Translations under genes and position numbers: made by a program
Origin: Blastomussa wellsi
Lineage: Eukaryota; Cnidaria; Anthozoa; Scleractinia; Plerogyridae
NCBI GenBank assembly: GCA_947652115.1
Contig: OX393567.1
Location: 3,232,938-3,296,937, forward strand
Length of the DNA stretch: 64,000 nt
Direction: 5' to 3'
In this document: piece after piece, positions 1 to 13,100 of the stretch
Numbering within the stretch: the stretch's first letter is position 1
Layout: each line of letters opens with the position of its first letter
The notes under the pieces: generated by a model
Told to the model about the DNA's origin: nothing
Seen by the model: only the letters and a program-made list of their open reading frames with translations
Database searches by the model: none

Positions 1-1534
1 TCTTATACCTACATACGCCTTCAGATACGTTCATACGCATTAATATCTCTTCATACGCCTTCATAAACCTTGATATTCCTTCATATACCTTGGTACGCCT
101 TGATATTTCTTCATACCCATTTCATACGTCTTCATATACCTGGATACGCCTTCATATACCTTCATTTGCCTTCATGTACGTTCATACGCCTTTATACACC
201 TTGATAGGCCTTCATATACCTCCATACCCCTTCATATACATTCATTCGCCTTCACATACGTTCATACGCCTTCATACACCCTGATACGCCTTCATATACC
301 TCCATACGCCTTCATTTACCTTCATACGCCTTCATATACGTTCATTCACCTTCATACACCTTCTTATACCTACAAACGCCTTCATATACGATGATACACC
401 TTCATACGCCTTCTTATACCTGCATACGCCTTCATATACGTTTATACGCCTTAATATCCCTTCATACGCCTTCATACACACTGATACGCCTTCATATACC
501 TCCATACGCCTTCATACACCTTGATACGCCTTCATATACGTTCTAACGCCTTAATATACCTTCATAGGGATTCATACACCTTGATACGCCTTCATATTCA
601 TTCATATACGTTCATACGCCTTCTTCTACCTCCATACGTCTTCATATACGTGCATTCACCTTCATACACCTTCTTATACCTACAAACGCCTTCATATACG
701 ATGATACACCTTCATACGCCTTCTTATACCTGCATACGCCTTCATATACGTTTATACGCCTTAATATCCCTTCATACGCCTTAATACACCTTTCTACGCC
801 TTCATATACCTCCATACGCCTTCATACACCTTGATACGCCTTCATATACGTTGAAACGCCTTAATATACCTTGATGCGCTTTCATACACCTTGATACGCC
901 TTCATATACCGCCATACGCCTTCATATACGTTAATACGCCTTCATATACCTTTATGCGCCTTCATATACATTCATAAACCTTCATATACCTTCATTAACC
1001 TTCATATACGTTCATACGGCTTCATACACCTTTCTACACCTTCATATACCTCCATACGCCTTCATATACGTTCATACACCTTCATACGCCTTCTCATACC
1101 TACATAGGCCTTCACATACGTTCATACGCCGCAATATCCCTTCAAACGCCTTCATACACCTTGATACGCTATCATATACGTTCAAACGCCTTAATATACC
1201 TTCATAGGGCTTCATACACCTTGATACGCCTTCAAATACTTCCATGCGCCTTCATATACATTGATATACGTTCATGCGTCTTGGTACACTTTGATACCCC
1301 TTCATATACCTCCATACGCCTTCATATACCTTCATTTGCCTTTATATACGTTCATACGCCTTCATGCACCGTGATACGCCTTCATATACCTCCATACGCC
1401 TTCATATACATTCATTCGCCTTCATACACGTTCATACACTTTCATACGCCTTCTTATACCTACATACGGCTTCAGATACGTTGATACGCATTAATATCAC
1501 TTCATACGCCTTCATACACCTTGATACGCCTTCA
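1..1534 (+). repeat. 10-bp minisatellite, left block (TTCATAYRCC)n
   Basis: Tandem decamers, usually alternating TTCATACGCC and TTCATATACC, so a 20-bp dimer is also visible. Variants include TTGATACGCC, TTCATACACC, TCCATACGCC and TTAATATCCC. A longer period is present: the segment starting near 361 recurs near 671 (310 bp, 31 units), and the segment near 531 recurs near 1171 (640 bp). The plus strand is almost purine-free apart from A. Open frames here (for example 90-284, 521-784, 1161-1484) encode a repeating 10-residue peptide only because three units make 30 bp; I do not call them genes. Confidence 0.97.
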
Positions 1535-1537
1535 TCA

Positions 1538-1846
1538 ATTGTTGGTCTACGATCAAAAATGTACAGCTATATCAAAGATGATAACAAAGGTTGTAAGACT
1601 GCTAAAGGAATAAAAAAGAATGTAATCAAAAAAGACATTCAACATGAAAACTATAAAGAAACACTATTCAATAATAAACAGATGTATCATAAGATGAAAA
1701 CAATCAGAAGTCAAAACCATGAACTCGGTAGTTATGAAATCAATAAAGTATCGCTCAGCTGTTTTGATGATAAAAGATACATACTAGAAGATGGTGTTAT
1801 AAGTTATGCTTATGGACATTATAATATAAAACAACAATTCCAATAA
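1538..1846 (+). pseudogene. C-terminal fragment of a B-family DNA polymerase (Maverick/Polinton-type)
   Basis: About 102 codons, ending in TAA at 1844-1846, encode a non-repetitive, lysine-rich segment. It has the look of the extreme C-terminus of protein-primed B-family DNA polymerases (DNA_pol_B_2) from Maverick/Polinton or adintovirus-like elements: GLRSKMYSY near the start, TAKGIKK, then KTIRSQNHELGSYEINK, DDKRYI and a final YGHYNI. The polymerase and exonuclease catalytic domains are absent, so only the tail is left. The frame stays open upstream into the decamer array (from 1364), which makes an apparent fusion with a repeat-encoded leader; I read that as chance. The fragment sits inside the decamer array and was probably inserted into it or captured by it. 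The family assignment comes from recalled resemblance and was not checked by search. Confidence 0.7.
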
Positions 1847-1905
1847 TTCCACTGATTTTAATAATTTTCATAATTTACTTAATTCCAATACTGAAATTAA
1901 ATACT

Positions 1906-1951
1906 TATATATAATACTGAAATATAATACTGGATTTCAGTATTATATATA
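1906..1951. repeat. Perfect 18-bp inverted repeat, 10-bp spacer
   Basis: The arms 1906-1923 (TATATATAATACTGAAAT) and 1934-1951 (ATTTCAGTATTATATATA) are exact reverse complements, separated by 10 bp. They could form a stable hairpin or cruciform. Possible roles are a transcription end between convergent genes of the parent element, or simply hairpin-prone AT-rich DNA. Confidence 0.9.
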
Positions 1952-1969
1952 ATTCAATTTATAATGGAC

Positions 1970-1994
1970 ATTATCTATACTTCATATAGATAAT
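1970..1994. repeat. Perfect 10-bp inverted repeat, 5-bp spacer
   Basis: ATTATCTATA (1970-1979) and TATAGATAAT (1985-1994) are exact reverse complements around CTTCA. It is the second hairpin in a row after 1906-1951. Confidence 0.85.
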
Positions 1995-2081
1995 ATCATT
2001 CAATTCCCCAGTTTTAACAACAGGACTAAAATTCAATACTTAGATTAAATACTTAGATTCAATACTGAAATTTAATACTTA

Positions 2082-2186
2082 AAATTCAGTCAAAAATTAT
2101 GCTGAAAAATTCAGTCAAAAAATTCAGTCAAAAAATTCAGTCAAAAAATTTGCTGAAAAAATTTGCTGAAAAAATTTGCTGAAATT
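2082..2186. repeat. 13-bp tandem repeats TTCAGTCAAAAAA / TTTGCTGAAAAAA
   Basis: Several copies of TTCAGTCAAAAAA are followed directly by copies of TTTGCTGAAAAAA. The second unit contains TTTGCTGAA, close to the reverse complement of TTCAG(T)CAAA, so the two halves are roughly inverted relative to each other. Confidence 0.85.
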
Positions 2187-2220
2187 TCATGTGCTCGTAC
2201 CATGTGCTCGTACCCCCATC

Positions 2221-2653
2221 TCTTATACTACTGCAAGCCTTGATATTCCTCCATACAAATTTCATATGCCTTCATATACCTCCATACGCCTTCATTTACC
2301 TTCATTTGCTTTCATATACGTTCATACGCCTTTATACACCTTGATACGCCTTCACATACCTCCATACCCCTTCATATACATTCATTCGCCTTCATATACG
2401 TTCATACGCCTTCATACACCCTGATACGCCTTCATATACCTCCATACGCCTTCATATACCTTCATACGCCTTCATATACGTTTATTCACCGTCATACGCC
2501 TTCTTATAGCTACATACGCCTTCATATACGTTGATACACCTTCATACGCCTTCTTATAACTACATACGCCTTCATATACGTTCATACGCCTTAATATCCC
2601 TTCATACGCCTTCATACACCTGCACACACGCCTTCATACACCTTCACACACCT
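2221..2653 (+). repeat. 10-bp minisatellite, continuation after the polymerase fragment
   Basis: Same decamer family and same orientation as 1-1534. The stretch around 2283-2460 closely matches 143-310 (offset about 2140 bp), so the flanks of the interruption are paralogous parts of one array. It ends at about 2653 (CACACACC), where the 16-bp satellite begins abruptly. Confidence 0.95.
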
Positions 2654-3449
2654 AAGTTCTTTGTTATGCAAAGATCTTGCTTATGCAAGAACTTAGTTAT
2701 GCAAGATCTTATTTATGCAAGATCTTGGTTAGGCAAGATCTTGGTTCGGGAAGATCTTGTTTATGCAAAATCTTGATAATGCAAAATCTTGGTTACGCAA
2801 GATCTTGATTAGGGAAGATCTTGGTCAGGGAAGATCTTGGTTAGGCAAGAACTTGGTTATGCAAGATCTTGGTTATGCAAGATCTTGGTTATGCCAGATC
2901 TTGGTTATGCAAGATCTTGGTTATGCAAGATCTTGGTTATGCAAGATCTTATTTATGCAAGATCTTGGTTATGCAAGATCTTGGTTATGCAAGATTTTGG
3001 TTATGCAAGATCTTGGTTATGCAAGATCTTGGTTATGCAAGGTCTTGGTTATGCAACGTCTCGGTTATGGAACATCTCGGTTATGCAAGATCTTGGTTAT
3101 TCAAGATCTTGGTTGTGCAAGATCTTTGTTATGCAAGATCTTGGTTATGAAAGATCTTTGTTATGCAAGAACTTGTTTAGGCAAGATCTTGGTTATGAAC
3201 GATCTTGGTTAAGCAAGATCTTTGTTATACAAGATCTTGGTTATGCAAGATCTTGGTTATGCAATATCTTGGTTACGCAAGATCTTGGTTATGAACGATC
3301 TTGGTTAAGCAAGATCTTTGTTATGCAAGATCTTGGTTATGCAAGATCTTGGTTATGCAATATCTTGGTTACGCAAGATCTTGGTTATGCAAGATCTTGG
3401 TTACGCAAGATCTTGATTAGGGAAGATCTTGGTCAGGGAAGATCTTGGT

Positions 3450-6400
3450 TATGAACGATTTTGGTTAAGCAAGATCTTGGTTATGCAAGATCTTGGTTAT
3501 GCAAGATCTTGGTTATGCAAGATCTTGGTTATGCAAGATCTTGGTTATGCAAGATCTTGGTTATGCAAGATCTTGATTACGCAAGATCTTGATTAGGGTA
3601 GATCTTGGTTAGGCAAGTTCTTGGTTATGCCAGATCTTGGTTATGGAAGATCCTGTTTATGCAAGAACTTGTTTAGGCAAGATCTTGGTTATGAACGATC
3701 TTGGTTAAGCAAGATCTTGGTTATGCAAGATCTTGGTTATAAAAGATCTTGGTTAGGCAAGATTTTTGTTATGGAATATCTTGCTTATGCAAGATCTTTG
3801 TTAAGTAAGTTCTTTGTTATGCAAAATCTTGGTTATGCAAGATCTTGGTTAGGCAAGATCTTGGCGAGGCCAGATCTTGGTTATGCAAGATCTTGGTTAT
3901 GCAAGATCTTGGTTAAGCAAGATCTTGGTTGTGCAAGATCTTGGTTATGCAAGATCTTGGTTATGCAAGATCTTGGTTATCCAAGATCTTGGATATGGAA
4001 GATCTTGGTTATGCAAGACCTTGGTTAGGCAAGATCTTGGTGAGGCAAGATCTTTTTTATGCAAGATCTTGGGTATGCAAGAACTTGGGTATGCAAGATC
4101 TTGGTTAGGGAAGAGCTTGGTTATGCAAGCACTTCGCTGGGTAAGATCTTTGTTATGCAAGATCTTGGTTATGCAAGAGCTTGGTTATGAAAAAGCTTGG
4201 TTATGGAAGATCTTGGTTATGCAAGATCTTTGTTATGCAATATCTTGGTTAGGCAAGATTTTGGTTATTTAAGATTATTGTTAATAAAGGTCTTGGTTAT
4301 GCAAGATCTTGGCTAGGCAAGATCTTTGTTAGGCAAGATCTTTGTTGGGTAAGATCTTTGTTATACCAGATCTTCGTTATCTAAGATCTTGGTTATCCAA
4401 GATCTTTGTTATACAAGAACTTGGTAAGGCAAGATCTTGGTTATCAAAGATCTTGGTTACGGAAGATCTTGGTCATGCAAGATCTAGGTTAGGCAAGATC
4501 TTTGTTGGGTAAGATCTTGGTTATGCAAGATCTTGGTTACGCAAGATCATGGTTATGGAAGATCTTGGTTATGCAAGAACTTGGTTAGGTAAGATCTTGG
4601 TTATGCAAGATATTGGTTATGCAAGATCTTGGTTGTCAAATATCTTGGTTATGCAAGATCTTGGTTGTGCAAGATCTTGGTTATTCAAGAACTTGGTTAG
4701 GCAAGATCTTGGTTATGCAAGATCTTGGTTATGCAAGATCTTAGTTATGCAAGATCCTGGCTATGCAAGATCTTGGTTATGCAAGATCTCGGTAATGCAA
4801 GATCTTTGTTATGCAAGATACTGGTTATACAAGATCTTGGTTAAGCAAGATCTTTGTTAGGGAAGATCTTGGTTAGGCAAGATCTTGGTTATGCAAAATC
4901 TTGGTTAGGCAAGATTTTGGTTAGGGAAGATTTTGGTTACGGAAGATCTTGGTTATGCAAGATCTTGGTTATGGAAGATTTTGGTTATGCAAGATCTTGG
5001 TTATGCAAGATCTTGGTTATGCAAGATCTTGGTTAGGCAAGATCTTGGTTATGCAAGATCTTGGTTAGGGAAGATCTTGGTTAGGGAAGATCTTGGTTAG
5101 GCAAGATCTTGGTTAGGCAAGATTTTGGTTATGCAAGATTTTGGTTAGGCAAGATCTTGGTTATGCAATATCTTGGTTATGCAAGGTCTTTGTTGTGCAA
5201 GATCTTAGTTATGCAAGATCTCGGTTATGCAAGATCTTGGTTATGCAAGATCTTGGTTATGTAAGATCTTGGCTATGCAAGATCCTGGTTAGGCAAGATC
5301 TTGGTTAGGGAAGATCTTGGTTAGGCAAGATCTTGGTTATGCAAGATCTTAGTTATGCAAGATCTTGGTTATGCAAGATCTTGGTTATGCAAGATCTTGG
5401 TTATGCAAGATCTTGGTTATGCAAGATCTTGGTTATGCAAGATCTTGATTACGCAAGATCTTGATTAGGGTAGATCTTGGTTAGGCAAGTTCTTGGTTAT
5501 GCCAGATCTTGGTTATGGAAGATCCTGTTTATGCAAGAACTTGTTTAGGCAAGATCTTGGTTATGAACGATCTTGGTTAAGCAAGATCTTGGTTATGCAA
5601 GATCTTGGTTATAAAAGATCTTGGTTAGGCAAGATTTTTGTTATGGAATATCTTGCTTATGCAAGATCTTTGTTAAGTAAGTTCTTTGTTATGCAAAATC
5701 TTGGTTATGCAAGATCTTGGTTAGGCAAGATCTTGGCGAGGCCAGATCTTGGTTATGCAAGATCTTGGTTATGCAAGATCTTGGTTAAGCAAGATCTTGG
5801 TTGTGCAAGATCTTGGTTATGCAAGATCTTGGTTATGCAAGATCTTGGTTATCCAAGATCTTGGATATGGAAGATCTTGGTTATGCAAGACCTTGGTTAG
5901 GCAAGATCTTGGTGAGGCAAGATCTTTTTTATGCAAGATCTTGGGTATGCAAGAACTTGGGTATGCAAGATCTTGGTTAGGGAAGAGCTTGGTTATGCAA
6001 GCACTTCGCTGGGTAAGATCTTTGTTATGCAAGATCTTGGTTATGCAAGAGCTTGGTTATGAAAAAGCTTGGTTATGGAAGATCTTGGTTATGCAAGATC
6101 TTTGTTATGCAATATCTTGGTTAGGCAAGATTTTGGTTATTTAAGATTATTGTTAATAAAGGTCTTGGTTATGCAGGATCTTGGCTAGGCAAGATCTTTG
6201 TTAGGCAAGATCTTTGTTGGGTAAGATCTTTGTTATACCAGATCTTCGTTATCTAAGATCTTGGTTATCAGAGATCTTTGTTATACAAGAACTTGGTAAG
6301 GCAAGATCTTGGTTATCAAAGATCTTGGTTACGGAAGATCTTGGTCATGCAAGATCTAGGTTAGGCAAGATCTTTGTTGGGTAAGATCTTGGTTATGCAA

Positions 6401-7193
6401 GATCTTGGTTACGCAAGATCATGGTTATGGAAGATCTTGGTTATGCAAGAACTTGGTTAGGTAAGATCTTGGTTATGCAAGATATTGGTTATGCAAGATC
6501 TTGGTTGTCAAATATCTTGGTTATGCAAGATCTTGGTTGTGCAAGATCTTGGTTATTCAAGAACTTGGTTAGGCAAGATCTTGGTTATGCAAGATCTTGG
6601 TTATGCAAGATCTTAGTTATGCAAGATCCTGGCTATGCAAGATCTTGGTTATGCAAGATCTCGGTAATGCAAGATCTTTGTTATGCAAGATACTGGTTAT
6701 ACAAGATCTTGGTTAAGCAAGATCTTTGTTAGGGAAGATCTTGGTTAGGCAAGATCTTGGTTATGCAAAATCTTGGTTAGGCAAGATTTTGGTTAGGGAA
6801 GATTTTGGTTACGGAAGATCTTGGTTATGCAAGATCTTGGTTATGGAAGATTTTGGTTATGCAAGATCTTGGTTATGCAAGATCTTGGTTATGCAAGATC
6901 TTGGTTAGGCAAGATCTTGGTTATGCAAGATCTTGGTTAGGGAAGATCTTGGTTAGGGAAGATCTTGGTTAGGCAAGATCTTGGTTAGGCAAGATTTTGG
7001 TTATGCAAGATTTTGGTTAGGCAAGATCTTGGTTATGCAATATCTTGGTTATGCAAGGTCTTTGTTGTGCAAGATCTTAGTTATGCAAGATCTCGGTTAT
7101 GCAAGATCTTGGTTATGCAAGATCTTGGTTATGTAAGATCTTGGCTATGCAAGATCCTGGTTAGGCAAGATCTTGGTTAGGGAAGATCTTGGT
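3450..7193 (+). repeat. Two tandem copies of an 1872-bp block (117 units)
   Basis: The sequence from about 3450 to 5322 repeats at about 5322 to 7193 with a constant 1872-bp offset. Rare monomers line up exactly: the series near 3769-3830 recurs near 5641-5702, GTGAGGCAAG near 4030 recurs near 5902, and GAAAAAGCTTGG near 4188 recurs near 6060. Only a few differences are visible, for example ATCCAAGATC near 4397 against ATCAGAGATC near 6269, and GCAAGATCTTGGC near 4304 against GCAGGATCTTGGC near 6176. It looks like a recent duplication. Confidence 0.92.
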
Positions 7194-10100
7194 TATGCAA
7201 TATCTTGGTTATGCAAGATCTTGGTTATGCAAGATCTTGGTAAGGCAAGATCTTCATTAGGGAAGATCTTGGTTATGGAAGATCTTGGTTAGGGAAGATC
7301 TTGGTTATGGAAGATCTTGGTTATGCAAGATTCTGGTCATGCAAGATCTTGGTTATGCAAGATCTTGGTTAGGCAAGATCTTGGTTAGGGAAGATTTTGG
7401 TTAGGGAGAATCTTGGTTAGGCAAGATCTTGGTTATGCAAGATCTTGGTTAGGCAAGATCTTGGTTATGCAAGATCTTGGTTAGGGAAGATCTTGGTTAT
7501 GCAAGATCTTGGTTGTGCAAGATCTTGGCTATGCAAGATCTTGGTTAGGCAAGATCTTAGTTATGCAAGATCTTGGTTAGGGAAGATCTTGGTTATGCAA
7601 GATCTTGGTTGTGCAAGATCTTGGTTAAGCGAAATCTTGGTTAGGCAAGATCTTAATTAGGGAAGATCTTGGTTAGGGAAGATCTTGGTTATTCAAGATC
7701 TTGGTTATGCAAGATCTTGGTTATGCAAGATTCTGGTCATTAAAGATCTTGGTTATGCAAGATCTTGGTTATGCAAGATCTTGGTTTGCAAGATGTTGGT
7801 TAGGAAAGATTTTTGTTAGGGAAGATCTTGGTTATGCAAGATCTTGGTTATGCAAGATTCTGGTCATGAAAGATCTTGGTTATGCAAGATCTTGGTTATG
7901 CAAGATCTTGGTTGGGCAAGATCTTGGTTAGGGGAGATCTTGGTTAGGCAAGATCTTGGTTATGCAAGATCTTGGTTAGGGAAGATCTTGGTTATGCAAG
8001 ATCTTGCTTGTGCAAGATCTTGGCTATGCAAGATCTTGGTTAGGCAAGATCTTAGTTATGCAAGATCTTAGTTATGCAAGATCTTGGTTATGCAAGATCT
8101 TGGTTAGGGAAGATCTTGGTTATGCAAGATCTTGGTTGTGCAAGATCTTGGTTATGCAAAATCTTGTTTAGGCAAGATCTTGGTTATGCAAGATCTTGGT
8201 TATGCAAGATCTTGGTTAGGGAAGATCTTGGTTAGGCAAGATCTTGGTTATGCAAGATTCTGGTCATGAAAGATCTTGGTTATGCAAGATCTTGGTTATG
8301 CAAGATCTTGGTTGAGCAAGATCTTGGTAAGGGGAGATCTTGGTTAGGCAAGATCTTGGTTATGCAAGATCTTGGTTAGGGAAGATCTCGGTTATGCAAG
8401 ATCTTGGTTGTGCAAGATCTTGGCTATGCAAGATCTTGGTTAGGCAAGATCTTAGTTATGCAAGATCTTGGTTATGCAAGATCTTGGTTAGGGAAGATCT
8501 TGGTTATGCAAGATCTTGGTTATGCAAGATCTTGGTTATGCAAAATCTTGTTTAGGCAAGATCTTGATTAGGGAAGATCTTGGTTAGGGAAGATCTTGGT
8601 TATGCAAGATCTTGGTTATGGAAGATTCTGGTCATGCAAGATCTTGGTTATGCAAGATCTTGGTTTGGCAAGATCTTGGTTAGGGAAGATTTTGGTTAGG
8701 GAAGATCTTGGATAGGGAAGATCTTGGTTAGGCAAGATCTTGGTTATGCAAGATCTTGGTTAGGGAAGATCTTGGTTATGCAAGATCTTGGTTGTGCAAG
8801 ATCTTGGCTATGCAAGATCTTGGTTAGGCAAGATCTTAGTTATGCAAGATCTTAGTTATGCAAGATCTCGGTTATGCAAGATCTTGGTTAGGGAAGATCT
8901 TGGTTGTGCAAGATCTTGGTTGTGCAAGATCTTGGTTATGCAAAATCTTGTTTAGGCAAGATCTTGGTTATGCAAGATCTTGGTTATGCAAGATCTTGGT
9001 TAGGGAAGATCTTGGTTAGGCAAGATCTTGGTTATGCAAGATTCTGGTCATGAAAGATCTTGGTTATGCAAGATCTTGGTTATGCAAGATCTTGGTTGAG
9101 CAAGATCTTGGTAAGGGGAGATCTTGGTTAGGCAAGATCTTGGTTATGCAAGATCTTGGTTAGGGAAGATCTCGGTTATGCAAGATCTTGGTTGTGCAAG
9201 ATCTTGGCTATGCAAGATCTTGGTTAGGCAAGATCTTAGTTATGCAAGATCTTGGTTATGCAAGATCTTGGTTAGGGAAGATCTTGGTTATGCAAGATCT
9301 TGGTTATGCAAGATCTTGGTTATGCAAAATCTTGTTTAGGCAAGATCTTGATTAGGGAAGATCTTGGTTAGGGAAGATCTTGGTTATGCAAGATCTTTGT
9401 TATGCAAGATTCTGGTCATGCAAGATCTTGGTTATGCAAGATCTTGGTTTGGCAAGATCTTGGTTAGGGAAGATTTTGGTTAGGGAAGATCTTGGATAGG
9501 GAAGATCTTGGTTATGCAAGATCTTGGTTACGCAAGATCATGGTTATGGAAGATCTTGGTTATGCAAGAACTTGGTTAGGTAAGATCTTGGTTATGCAAG
9601 ATATTGGTTATGCAAGATCTTGGTTGTCAAATATCTTGGTTATGCAAGATCTTGGTTGTGCAAGATCTTGGTTATTCAAGAACTTGGTTAGGCAAGATCT
9701 TGGTTATGCAAGATCTTGGTTATGCAAGGTCTTAGTTATGCAAGATCCTGGCTATGCAAGATCTTGGTTATGCAAGATCTCGGTAATGCAAGATCTTTGT
9801 TATGCAAGATACTGGTTATACAAGATCTTGGTTAAGCAAGATCTTTGTTAGGGAAGATCTTGGTTAGGCAAGATCTTGGTTATGCAAAATCTTGGTTAGG
9901 CAAGATTTTGGTTAGGGAAGATTTTGGTTACGGAAGATCTTGGTTATGCAAGATCTTGGTTATGGAAGATTTTGGTTATGCAAGATCTTGGTTATGCAAG
10001 ATCTTGGTTATGCAAGATCTTGGTTAGGCAAGATCTTGGTTATGCAAGATCTTGGTTAGGGAAGATCTTGGTTAGGGAAGATCTTGGTTAGGCAAGATCT

Positions 10101-13100
10101 TGGTTAGGCAAGATTTTGGTTATGCAAGATTTTGGTTAGGCAAGATCTTGGTTATGCAATATCTTGGTTATGCAAGGTCTTTGTTGTGCAAGATCTTAGT
10201 TATGCAAGATCTCGGTTATGCAAGATCTTGGTTATGCAAGATCTTGGTTATGTAAGATCTTGGCTATGCAAGATCTTGGTTAGGCAAGATCTTGGTTAGG
10301 GAAGATCTTGGTTATGCAAGATCTTGGTTATGCAAGATCTTGGTTATGCAAGATCTTGGTAAGGCAAGATCTTCATTAGGGAAGATCTTGGTTATGGAAG
10401 ATCTTGGTTAGGGAAGATCTTGGTTATGGAAGATCTTGGTTATGCAAGATTCTGGTCATGCAAGATCTTGGTTATGCAAGATCTTGGTTAGGCAAGATCT
10501 TGGTTAGGGAAGATTTTGGTTAGGGAAGATCTTGGTTAGGCAAGATCTTGGTTATGCAAGATCTTGGTTAGGCAAGATCTTGGTTATGCAAGATCTTGGT
10601 TAGGGAAGATCTTGGTTATGCAAGATCTTGGTTGTGCAAGATCTTGGCTATGCAAGATCTTGGTTAGGCAAGATCTTAGTTATGCAAGATCTTGGTTAGG
10701 GAAGATTTTGGTTATGCAAGATCTTGGTTGTGCAAGATCTTGGTTAAGCGAAATCTTGGTTAGGCAAGATCTTAATTAGGGAAGATCTTGGTTAGGGAAG
10801 ATCTTGGTTATTCAAGATCTTGGTTATGCAAGATCTTGGTTATGCAAGATTCTGGTCATTAAAGATCTTGGTTATGCAAGATCTTGGTTATGCAAGATCT
10901 TGGTTTGCAAGATGTTGGTTAGGAAAGATTTTTTTTAGGGAAGATCTTGGTTATGCAAGATCTTGGTTATGCAAGATTCTGGTCATGAAAGATCTTGGTT
11001 ATGCAAGATCTTGGTTATGCAAGATCTTGGTTGGGCAAGATCTTGGTTAGGGGAGATCTTGGTTAGGCAAGATCTTGGTTATGCAAGATCTTGGTTAGGG
11101 AAGATCTTGGTTATGCAAGATCTTGGTTGTGCAAGATCTTGGCTATGCAAGATCTTGGTTAGGCAAGATCTTAGTTATGCAAGATCTTAGTTATGCAAGA
11201 TCTTGGTTATGCAAGATCTTGGTTATGGAAGATCTTGGTTATGCAAGATCTTGGTTGTGCAAGATCTTGGTTATGCAAAATCTTGTTTAGGCAAGATCTT
11301 GGTTATGCAAGATCTTGGTTATGCAAGATCTTGGTTAGGGAAGATCTTGGTTAGGCAAGATCTTGGTTATGCAAGATTCTGGTCATGAAAGATCTTGGTT
11401 ATGCAAGATCTTGGTTATGCAAGATCTTGGTTGAGCAAGATCTTGGTAAGGGGAGATCTTGGTTAGGCAAGATCTTGGTTATGCAAGATCTTGGTTAGGG
11501 AAGATCTCGGTTATGCAAGATCTTGGTTGTGCAAGATCTTGGCTATGCAAGATCTTGGTTAAGCAAGATCTTACTTATGCAAGATCTTGGTTATGCAAGA
11601 TCTTGGTTAGGGAAGATCTTGGTTATGCAAGATCTTGGTTATGCAAGATCTTGGTTATGCAAAATCTTGTTTAGGCAAGATCTTGATTAGGGAAGATCTT
11701 GGTTAGGGAAGATCTTGGTTATGCAAGATCTTGGTTATGCAAGATTCTGGTCATGCAAGATCTTGGTTATGCAAGATCTTGGTTTGGCAAGATCTTGGTT
11801 AGGGAAGATTTTGGTTAGGGAAGATCTTGGATAGGGAAGATCTTGGTTACGCAAGATCATGGTTATGGAAGATCTTGGTTATGCAAGAACTTGGTTAGCT
11901 AAGATCTTGGTTATGCAAGATATTGGTTATGCAAGATCTTGGTTGTCAAATATCTTGGTTATGCAAGATCTTGGTTGTGCAAGATCTTGGTTATCAAAGA
12001 TCTTGGTTACGGAAGATCTTGGTCATGCAAGATCTAGGTTAGGCAAGATCTTTGTTGGGTAAGATCTTGGTTATGCAAGATCTTGGTTACGCAAGATCAT
12101 GGTTATGGAAGATCTTGGTTATGCAAGAACTTGGTTAGGTAAGATCTTGGTTATGCAAGATATTGGTTATGCAAGATCTTGGTTGTCAAATATCTTGGTT
12201 ATGCAAGATCTTGGTTGTGCAAGATCTTGGTTATTCAAGAACTTGGTTAGGCAAGATCTTGGTTATGCAAGATCTTGGTTATGCAAGATCTTAGTTATGC
12301 AAGATCCTGGCTATGCAAGATCTTGGTTATGCAAGATCTCGGTAATGCAAGATCTTTGTTATGCAAGATACTGGTTATACAAGATCTTGGTTAAGCAAGA
12401 TCTTTGTTAGGGAAGATCTTGGTTAGGCAAGATCTTGGTTATGCAAAATCTTGGTTAGGCAAGATTTTGGTTAGGGAAGATTTTGGTTACGGAAGATCTT
12501 GGTTATGCAAGATCTTGGTTATGGAAGATTTTGGTTATGCAAGATCTTGGTTATGCAAGATCTTGGTTATGCAAGATCTTGGTTAGGCAAGATCTTGGTT
12601 ATGCAAGATCTTGGTTAGGGAAGATCTTGGTTAGGGAAGATCTTGGTTAGGCAAGATCTTGGTTAGGCAAGATTTTGGTTATGCAAGATTTTGGTTAGGC
12701 AAGATCTTGGTTATGCAATATCTTGGTTATGCAAGGTCTTTGTTGTGCAAGATCTTAGTTATGCAAGATCTCGGTTATGCAAGATCTTGGTTATGCAAGA
12801 TCTTGGTTATGTAAGATCTTGGCTATGCAAGATCCTGGTTAGGCAAGATCTTGGTTAGGGAAGATCTTGGTTATGCAAGATCTTGGTTATGCAAGATCTT
12901 GGTTATGCAAGATCTTGGTAAGGCAAGATCTTCATTAGGGAAGATCTTGGTTATGGAAGATCTTGGTTAGGGAAGATCTTGGTTATGGAAGATCTTGGTT
13001 ATGCAAGATTCTGGTCATGCAAGATCTTGGTTATGCAAGATCTTGGTTAGGCAAGATCTTGGTTAGGGAAGATTTTGGTTAGGGAAGATCTTGGTTAGGC

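Larger units (their letters stand above)
1847..2220. other. AT-rich non-coding stretch with hairpins, downstream of the polymerase fragment
   Basis: No open frame of note. The stretch is very AT-rich and holds two strong inverted repeats (1906-1951 and 1970-1994), repeated short phrases such as AATACTGAAAT and AATACTTAGATT, a 13-bp repeat block (2082-2186) and a tandem 13-bp duplication of CATGTGCTCGTAC (2188-2200 and 2201-2213). It may be the rest of the element that supplied the polymerase fragment. Confidence 0.6.

Noticed and set aside
1364..1540. Repeat-encoded leader fused to the polymerase tail as one protein
   Set aside because: The leader is a decamer translation; continuation into the polymerase frame is most simply chance. 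Only 1538-1846 is kept as a pseudogene.
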